This document shows, piece by piece, positions 1-3,866 of a DNA stretch of 6,637 nucleotides; position 1 is the first letter of the stretch; every line of letters starts with the position of its first letter. Below the pieces are notes generated by a model, which saw nothing but the letters and a program-made list of their open reading frames with translations, was not told where the DNA came from and did not search any database. This DNA is from an uncultured Methanobrevibacter sp. (lineage in GTDB: Archaea; Methanobacteriota; Methanobacteria; Methanobacteriales; Methanobacteriaceae): assembly GCA_900317865.1 (NCBI GenBank), contig ONIK01000087.1:1-6637 (forward strand), read 5' to 3'. The translations under genes and the position numbers were made by a program.

Positions 1-1
1 A

Positions 2-214
2 ACCAAGTTTGAAGCGAAATTGGTTGACGGTCAGGGTAAGCCTTTTGCTGGTCAAACACTTACATTCAACATCAATGGTGTAATGTACAACAGAATAACA
101 GGTGATGATGGTATTGCCCGCCTAAACATTAATCTAATGCCTGGGGAATACATTATAACTTCCATGTATTCAAACGGTGCGACAATTGCAAACAAGGTAA
201 CTGTTAGAAGTTGA
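2..214 (+). CDS. 3' end of a surface (adhesin-like) protein with C-terminal Ig-like domain, partial
   Basis: Only the last 70 codons are inside the window. The frame is already open at base 2, so the gene starts upstream and the TTG at 20 is not a real start. The visible part reads as one beta-sandwich Ig-like domain: a KFEAKLVDGQGKPFAGQTL segment, then INGVMYNRITGDDGIARLNI, then MPGEYIIT, ending NKVTVRS. This is the pattern of Big/CarboxypepD_reg-type repeats, where a flexible bounded segment (GQGKP) is followed by a YxR-T-x-x-x-G turn. The same domain, clearly homologous, lies at the window end inside the C1-peptidase gene (about residues 875-923 there), so the two are probably paralogous secreted proteins. 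No membrane anchor or wall-binding repeat follows the domain, so attachment would have to lie upstream. Function beyond an extracellular structural role cannot be read from this fragment. Confidence 0.85.
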   Translation, partial: TKFEAKLVDGQGKPFAGQTLTFNINGVMYNRITGDDGIARLNINLMPGEYIITSMYSNGATIANKVTVRS

Positions 215-249
215 GGTTAATTTCTCAACTTTTTTATTTTCTTTTTTTT
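206..249 (+). terminator. Hairpin plus T-tract terminator overlapping the stop codon
   Basis: AAGTTGAG (208-215) pairs with CTCAACTT (224-231), extendable by a G-T and an A-T pair to 206 and 233, with an 8-base loop. A T-rich run continues to 249. The TGA stop (212-214) lies inside the left arm. Archaeal termination mainly needs the T-tract; the hairpin may add to it or protect the 3' end. Confidence 0.7.
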
Positions 250-468
250 AGATGGATTACTAATCAAATGCTCTCACTGCTTTTATTAATAGTCAGTAAC
301 TAAAATTACTATTATTACTTACATCAAGCAAATATTTAATAAAAAAATAAAAAATTAGAAAAAATATTTATTGGACAGTCTCAGAAACTAATGAATCATG
401 TAGTTTCTTCTTAAAAAAAATAGCCTGTAAAAATACATTTAAAACAATTTAATTCCTTTAAAGAAGAC
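250..468. other. Intergenic region between convergent genes
   Basis: Very AT-rich spacer between the surface-protein end and the converging minus-strand gene. No open frame of meaningful length with a start was seen on either strand. The only structure noticed is the inverted repeat at 383-408, listed separately. Confidence 0.6.
359..408 (-). terminator. Probable terminator of the minus-strand secreted-protein gene
   Basis: AGAAACTA (383-390) and TAGTTTCT (401-408) form a perfect 8-bp inverted repeat with a 10-base loop, 60 bases past the stop of the 469-1173 gene. Read on the minus strand, the hairpin is followed about 18 bases later by a T-run (complement of 359-364). The long gap between hairpin and T-run makes this weaker than a classical intrinsic terminator. 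Confidence 0.4.
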
Positions 469-1173
469 TTATTTAATTATGAATTTCTCACAATTATTAT
501 TCATCAAGAATAAATCACGGTTCAATAAGATTTTCTTGAAATAATCTCCATAGAGCCCATTTTTGATATCACAGATTTTTTGGAAAACCTTGCATTCACC
601 CAAATGTACTTTTTGTGAAATCTCTTCAAGAGTGTAAGATCCATATAATTTGAAGATAGCATCACATTTCTTATTCTCAATTGATGGATAAAAAGTATCA
701 CGAACTTGCTCTAACAAATCAGAAGGGATGTAAATTCCTTTAGTACTATTAATTTCTTTAGCGATATTCTCTATTGTATACCCTGCCATATAATAATATT
801 GAATTTCATCAAGCAAACCAGTTTTATTCATATATTCAACATAAGTATTAAATATCAAAGTTTTTTCATCATAAAGAACACATACAGGAATATTTACAAG
901 TATTGGTTCATTATAATCAATATCATCAGAACTACCATCATACCTGACAACAGGGGAATTATTTTTAAAATCACCATAACATATTACAACAGATGAATTA
1001 TCATCAAAACAACCATCATATACAGTAACAGTGGAATTATCATCAAAACAACCATCATATACAGTAACAGTGGAATTATCATCAACACAATCTATATCCG
1101 ATGCTGCAACAGCACCTACACCAATAACAGCAATAACCATAAAGATTAAAGCACGAAATATATTTCTTTTCAT
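469..1173 (-). CDS. Small secreted protein with 13-residue repeats and duplicated HTH-like motif, function unknown
   Basis: The 234-residue product is not recognised. Residues 1-25 are a clear signal peptide (MKRN, then a hydrophobic stretch ending AVAAS), so it is probably exported. Residues 29-80 are about four 13-residue units of the type C-F-D-D-N-S-T-V-T-V-Y-D-G; the first two differ at one residue and the later two are diverged. Each of the first three begins with Cys and carries an N-S-T/S sequon. The C-terminal half (about 105-223) is helical-looking and contains two similar segments, GYTIENIAKEI (131-141) and SYTLEEISQKV (179-189), resembling the first helices of a helix-turn-helix, which is odd for an exported protein. 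There are ten Cys, so disulfides are possible. The ATG at 1173 is chosen because it precedes the signal peptide; GGAGG lies 13 bases before it. The gene stands alone, divergent from the gene at 1306. It could be a surface or cell-wall protein, but no function is assigned. Confidence 0.8.
   Translation of the reverse strand: MKRNIFRALIFMVIAVIGVGAVAASDIDCVDDNSTVTVYDGCFDDNSTVTVYDGCFDDNSSVVICYGDFKNNSPVVRYDGSSDDIDYNEPILVNIPVCVLYDEKTLIFNTYVEYMNKTGLLDEIQYYYMAGYTIENIAKEINSTKGIYIPSDLLEQVRDTFYPSIENKKCDAIFKLYGSYTLEEISQKVHLGECKVFQKICDIKNGLYGDYFKKILLNRDLFLMNNNCEKFIIK
995..1090 (-). repeat. 39-bp tandem repeat inside the secreted-protein gene
   Basis: Two identical 39-base units (995-1033 and 1034-1072) and a third partial unit (1073-1090, first mismatch at 1086) lie in frame. 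Each unit encodes 13 residues around D-D-N-S-T-V-T-V-Y-D-G. Further diverged units continue toward about 930. Perfect identity at the DNA level points to recent duplication or ongoing copy-number change, always in multiples of 13 codons so the frame is kept. Confidence 0.9.
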
Positions 1174-1191
1174 ATTATCATTTTTTCCTCC
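1170..1191 (-). promoter_or_regulatory. Ribosome binding site and overlapping mini-ORF at the secreted-protein start
   Basis: On the minus strand GGAGG (1191-1187) is ideally spaced, 5 bases, from an ATG at 1181-1179. That ATG opens only ATG-ATA-ATA-TGA. Its stop overlaps the true start as ATGA (1173-1170). The true ATG is 13 bases from the GGAGG, longer than usual. Either the spacing is simply loose or translation is coupled through the three-codon mini-ORF. Confidence 0.4.
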
Positions 1192-1239
1192 ATATTACCT
1201 TAAAAAAGGTTTAATCAATAAATTTAATCTATTAAAATA

Positions 1240-1252
1240 AGAATATAAAATT
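1240..1252. promoter_or_regulatory. Shared TATA-like region for two divergent genes
   Basis: AATATAAAATTTT (1242-1254) reads as a TATA-like box on the plus strand and as TTTTATATT on the minus strand. Initiation about 25 bases away would fall near 1270 for the gene at 1306 and near 1220 for the gene ending at 1173. Both give short leaders. There is no other strong TATA-like element in 1174-1305. Confidence 0.45.
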
Positions 1253-1260
1253 TTCTGAAA

Positions 1261-1276
1261 GTAAGTCCTTGCTTAC
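1261..1276. repeat. Short inverted repeat near the presumed transcription start
   Basis: GTAAG (1261-1265) and CTTAC (1272-1276) flank the 6 bases TCCTTG. It lies just downstream of the TATA-like box, around the expected start of the plus-strand transcript, where a repressor operator or a 5' leader hairpin would sit. Confidence 0.35.
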
Positions 1277-1305
1277 ATCCTTAATAAATTATTGAGGTGT
1301 TAGTT

Positions 1306-1754
1306 ATGGCTAAAAAACTACTATTGAATCAATTGAACTTAATGGGGGTGAAAACATAATCAAAAGAGATCAAGCAATTATTAGACAAGCTCTTGCCACT
1401 ACTGAATTTAAGTATGATGACTTCATTTGGGTAACAAAAGATAATAATCTTTCTATTATTGATTGGCTTACTTATGAAGTTGATACAGTATTATCTGCAT
1501 CAATACTTGCACCATTTGTAGAAAAACAATTTCAATTGAAAGTAGATGGTGAAAATGATGTTTTAGTAAGAAAATTGTCTAATGATGCATTAATTGAAAT
1601 ATTTGGTGATTTAAGGTATGCTAAAGGAACTGGCGAAGTTTCAATGTATAGTTATTACTTGAATAAAAATGGTTTTACAGTTTATGGTCCAAGTATTCAA
1701 ATAGAAAGAATCTGCCATAGTGTTAAAACAGAAATGGAGTTCAGAATGGAATAA
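1306..1754 (+). pseudogene. Hypothetical protein gene interrupted by a frameshift in an A6 run
   Basis: A good ribosome binding site (GAGGTG, 1294-1299) lies 6 bases before the ATG at 1306, but that frame reads only MAKKLLLNQLNLMGVKT and stops at 1357-1359. The next frame is open from 1314 to the stop at 1752-1754. One more A in the run 1312-1317 would join them into a 149-residue protein starting MAKKTTIESIELNGGENI. The joined protein is soluble-looking and mildly acidic, with no signal peptide, membrane segment or recognised domain; recognisable stretches are YDDFIWVTKDNNLSIIDWL and GFTVYGPSIQIERICHSV. The later in-frame TTG at 1536 would lose more than half the protein and is unlikely to be the start. 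The frameshift may be a real inactivation, a homopolymer sequencing error, phase variation, or slippage on the AAA-AAA codons restoring the product. The gene precedes the 1804-2589 gene by 49 bases and probably shares its transcript. Confidence 0.6.
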
Positions 1755-1803
1755 ATTAACCAATAACCATCACCAAAACAATTTAAAAGGAGAATTGATA
1801 AAT

Positions 1804-2589
1804 ATGGTATTTTCTTTACTGTTATTGGGTGCATATGCTACTGTAAAAACTGGAATAGCACTAACAAACAAAAAAGAATGGGATATGTTAGTAGCAGACT
1901 ATGAACTTGAAAGAGATTTTGAAAAAGTACTCAAACTATGTGGAGGAGGTGAATCAAGTGTCAACTGGCTAAACAAAACACCAGAAATAAACAAAACAGT
2001 AGTAAACAATTGTGTTACAAATTTAAAAACTATTCCATATCTTACAAAAAGAGATTTATTAGAATTCAAAATAAAAGCATGGGAAACAAAACTACAACAA
2101 ATACAGAACCAAAAAGAACAGGAATTCAATAAAGCACAATTAGAACTAAAAACAATGATGGCAAAAATAAAAAACGAATCAACACACAGGGTAACAGTCA
2201 ATATCTTCAACACAAACTTAAGAACAGTAGAATACAGTAAAATACTCTACGGAATGTGCAAATACACAATATGGGGAGAACTCATATACAACCCACAATT
2301 CAAAGAATGGTTACAAAACAACGATTTAGAAGAAATAGATAAAGAAAGGAAAAAAAGATTAGTGAACTCAATAGAACACCCAGACAGCCATTGGCTAAAC
2401 ATGAAAATGCCATGTGGACACACAAGAGATCACGAAGTATGGGTAGTAGATGAACCAATAGGATACAGTGCAGAAGAAATCTACTGGAAATGTAGGAAAG
2501 TTGTTGAAACAGGAATAACAGAAACAAAGGAAGAAAAAGATGCAAAATATCATAAAGTTTCATGTGAGTCTTTGTTAAAATATTATTAA
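1804..2589 (+). CDS. Hypothetical 261-residue protein with central coiled coil and Cys/His-rich C-terminal part
   Basis: The protein is not recognised. The ATG at 1804 is preferred, with AAAGGAG at 1786-1792, over an in-frame GTG at 1720 that would overlap the upstream gene and add 28 unconvincing residues. Residues 1-20 (MVFSLLLLGAYATVKTGIAL) are moderately hydrophobic and could be an N-terminal membrane anchor or simply a buried helix; there is no clean signal-peptidase site. Residues about 83-126 are charged and Gln-rich, likely a coiled coil. A compact region at 143-170 contains MCKYTIWGELIYNP. The C-terminal part has PCGHTRDHEVW (203-213) and YWKCRKVV (227-234), so C204, H206, H210 and C230 could bind a metal ion such as zinc. 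Codon use is strongly A- and C-ending (ACA, ATA, AAC), unlike the upstream gene. It may be co-transcribed with the 1306 gene. No function is assigned. Confidence 0.75.
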   Translation: MVFSLLLLGAYATVKTGIALTNKKEWDMLVADYELERDFEKVLKLCGGGESSVNWLNKTPEINKTVVNNCVTNLKTIPYLTKRDLLEFKIKAWETKLQQIQNQKEQEFNKAQLELKTMMAKIKNESTHRVTVNIFNTNLRTVEYSKILYGMCKYTIWGELIYNPQFKEWLQNNDLEEIDKERKKRLVNSIEHPDSHWLNMKMPCGHTRDHEVWVVDEPIGYSAEEIYWKCRKVVETGITETKEEKDAKYHKVSCESLLKYY

Positions 2590-2748
2590 AAAAAGTATCA
2601 GATGGAAAAAATTATAAATTATTTATTTTGGATATTTTTTTCTTTTCGTTAAATTGAAGTATTAGTTCATTAAAATGCTATTTTCATAATAACTTTATTA
2701 TTTCTTCAGCAAGTTCCTTTATTATTTAATGGCCTCTTAGTAGATTCA

Positions 2749-2930
2749 TTATTAATGTGTAGGGACATGCAGATTAAGTTATATAAAAGCGTGAAAGTTT
2801 TATATCTTATGGGGCTAACCTCAGCATCAATTTTTTCAATGCTTATTAATCCATTTTTACTTTGCCCGCCAACTTTATCGTCAAATTTTTAGCGTATTAA
2901 TTCTAAAATTTTGTTAATTTATTAATGTGT
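2749..2930 (+). repeat. 12-base direct repeat pair flanking a 158-base segment
   Basis: TTATTAATGTGT occurs at 2749-2760 and again at 2919-2930. The segment between contains the TATA-like box and the small antisense frames. In DNA this AT-rich the repeat is not overwhelming evidence of an insertion, and the enclosed segment has no inverted terminal repeats that I can see. Confidence 0.35.
2779..2787 (+). promoter_or_regulatory. TATA-like box with possible leaderless start
   Basis: AGTTATATAAAAG (2777-2789) is one of the best archaeal TATA-like matches in the window. An ATG lies at 2809, about 26 bases from the box centre, where transcription would be expected to begin. A leaderless 27-codon message (MGLTSASIFSMLINPFLL, then a short tail, stop 2890-2892) or a non-coding RNA is possible. 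Confidence 0.35.
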
Positions 2931-3033
2931 GCGTTTGTGCATTTATAAATATTATTTATGGGTTTATTCTTTTGATTAAAAAAGAAATGGGGATGTGTGT
3001 AAGAAAATCAACTATGATTATTCATTATTTGTA

Positions 3034-3375
3034 TTAAATTCTTCTGCTTAAACCACTTAAAAAATGTGCTTCAATTGTTGCAAGGGCTTGCCTATCTCCA
3101 TCGTCAATTTTCTCATAGGTTATATCACATTTTTCATTGAAATTATTTTTTCCAAAATCTACATATGCGATATAGTCATGAGTATCATAAAAATCAATTA
3201 TTCTATCCAAATATTTGACAATTATATTTAATTCAGTTCCATTAGAATAATTTGAGGCTAAATATTCCATTGCAATCCACAATTCATTTAATTGTGAAGG
3301 TCGAGGAATAATAAAACCCATTTTTCTATAATTCTCTTTTTCTTTTTCATCGATATCATTTAAATTATTTGTCAT
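3034..3375 (-). CDS. Acidic 113-residue hypothetical protein, second gene of a regulator operon
   Basis: The ATG at 3375-3373 has AGGAGT (3390-3385) 9 bases upstream. The product is cytoplasmic-looking, with no signal peptide or membrane segment, and acidic (20 Asp/Glu against 13 Lys/Arg by hand count). The first 18 residues are highly charged. A helical region follows (about 27-65, including NELWIAMEYLASNYSNG and IIVKYLDRIIDFYDTHDY), then a strand-like AYVDFGKNN segment and a final helix ending HFLSGLSRRI. No family was recognised. It lies 56 bases behind a ribbon-helix-helix gene on the same strand and is most likely co-transcribed with it. That order (DNA-binding regulator, then small protein) resembles toxin-antitoxin and plasmid-control operons, but no toxin motif is visible, so a toxin role is speculation. 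Confidence 0.75.
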   Translation of the reverse strand: MTNNLNDIDEKEKENYRKMGFIIPRPSQLNELWIAMEYLASNYSNGTELNIIVKYLDRIIDFYDTHDYIAYVDFGKNNFNEKCDITYEKIDDGDRQALATIEAHFLSGLSRRI

Positions 3376-3431
3376 TTTATTTTTACTCCTATATTTTTTT
3401 ATATTTATAATTAACTGATTATTTTATTTAA

Positions 3432-3602
3432 TTATTCATTTATATCGTTATTTTTCATCTGATTTCTGTAAAATGTTATTAAAGCCAACCTCATAATGCT
3501 TGATGTATTTAATGGTAGTGTTTCTTTTAATTCGCTAATCATATGTTCCATATTCTCATCCAATCGGACGGAAATGCTTTTCTTATTATTATCTTGTTTC
3601 AT
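3432..3602 (-). CDS. Ribbon-helix-helix (CopG/Arc-like) DNA-binding protein, 56 residues
   Basis: The ATG at 3602-3600 has AGAGGA (3613-3608) 5 bases upstream and the frame ends at TAA 3434-3432. The 56 residues match the ribbon-helix-helix plan. There is a Lys-rich N-terminus, a beta-strand KSISVRLDENM (8-18) whose alternating residues would enter the major groove, helix A (about 17-29, EHMISELKETL), then the turn and helix B NTSSIMRLALITFYRNQ (32-48), close to the family's typical N-x-S-x-x-I-R-x-A-L pattern. Such proteins dimerise through the strand and usually repress their own operon; many are antitoxins or plasmid copy-number regulators. The inverted repeat at 3628-3694, just upstream, is a natural candidate target. 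The next gene in the operon encodes the acidic 113-residue protein. The fold is fairly sure, the biological role is not. Confidence 0.8.
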   Translation of the reverse strand: MKQDNNKKSISVRLDENMEHMISELKETLPLNTSSIMRLALITFYRNQMKNNDINE

Positions 3603-3627
3603 AAATATCCTCTTACATATTTGTTTT

Positions 3628-3694
3628 GATGATGTTACAGAGTTAATATAATTCCGTTTTTGTGTTTCGGAGTAGGTCTCCTGTAAACATCATC
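3628..3694. repeat. Large inverted repeat upstream of the ribbon-helix-helix gene
   Basis: GATGATGTTACAG (3628-3640) is the reverse complement of CTGTAAACATCATC (3681-3694) except for one extra base, giving a 13-bp stem with a single bulge around a 40-base interior. Inside it are a second hairpin, GGAG (3669-3672) with CTCC (3678-3681), and a weaker TCCG/CGGA pair (3653-3656, 3668-3671). On the minus strand the element ends 14 bases before the ribosome binding site of the regulator gene. It could be an operator, a structured 5' leader, or both. Confidence 0.7.
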
Positions 3695-3704
3695 TATGCA
3701 ATGT

Positions 3705-3747
3705 TTTAAATTATAATCTATTTAAAGACAAAATCCTTTTTTATATT
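3705..3747 (-). promoter_or_regulatory. Candidate promoter(s) of the ribbon-helix-helix operon
   Basis: Two TATA-like boxes are visible on the minus strand: TTATAATTTAAA (3716-3705) and AATATAAAAAAGG (3747-3735). The first would start transcription near 3686, placing the whole inverted repeat in the 5' leader. The second would start near 3716. Confidence 0.4.
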
Positions 3748-3825
3748 ACTTCTATATTATTCATTATTTTTTAAAACAATTTAGAATAATTCTCATCTAA
3801 ACTTCTCAAAATTAAATAAGAATGA

Positions 3826-3837
3826 TTATATATAAAA
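3826..3837 (+). promoter_or_regulatory. TATA box of the C1-peptidase adhesin gene
   Basis: TTATATATAAAA (3826-3837) is a strong archaeal TATA-like box. Initiation about 25 bases on, near 3857, would leave a leader of roughly ten bases that still contains GTGAT (3858-3862), a partial match to the anti-Shine-Dalgarno sequence 4 bases before the ATG at 3867. Confidence 0.55.
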
Positions 3838-3866
3838 TTTTAACATAAATTTATATTGTGATAATT

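Larger units (their letters stand above)
2590..3033. other. 444-base region without a confident gene
   Basis: A T-rich stretch at 2616-2646 probably terminates the 1804-2589 transcript. The rest holds a strong TATA-like box (2779-2787), a 12-base direct repeat, and two short mutually antisense frames. On the plus strand, ATG 2809 to TAG 2892 encodes 27 residues. On the minus strand, 2888 to 2706 is open for 60 residues but has no start codon. An A6 run at 2978-2983 may supply the T-tract ending the minus-strand operon. It could be a decayed gene or mobile-element scar. Confidence 0.5.

Noticed and set aside
995..1090. CRISPR-like array
   Set aside because: The 39-base units are directly adjacent with no spacers and are in frame within a coding region, so this is a protein tandem repeat.
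799..1240. Plus-strand open frames at 799-996 and 1031-1240
   Set aside because: They lie antisense to the secreted-protein gene, mirror its repeats, and lack ribosome binding sites; the minus-strand frame has a signal peptide and a good start region.
1720..1803. Upstream GTG start for the 261-residue protein
   Set aside because: It would overlap the previous gene, has no good ribosome binding site, and adds a low-complexity Asn/His/Lys stretch; ATG 1804 has AAAGGAG at 1786-1792.
1899..2563. Minus-strand open frames at 1899-2213 and 2300-2563
   Set aside because: Antisense shadows of the 1804-2589 gene; their Leu/Phe/Ser-rich hydrophobic products are what A-rich coding DNA gives when read backwards.
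2761..2918. Complete insertion element between the 12-base direct repeats
   Set aside because: No terminal inverted repeats and no transposase of usable length; the direct repeat is AT-rich and could be chance.
3669..3681. tRNA-like or CRISPR-repeat-like element in the regulator leader
   Set aside because: No T-loop consensus, no acceptor stem and no second repeat copy; only the nested inverted repeat itself is supported.
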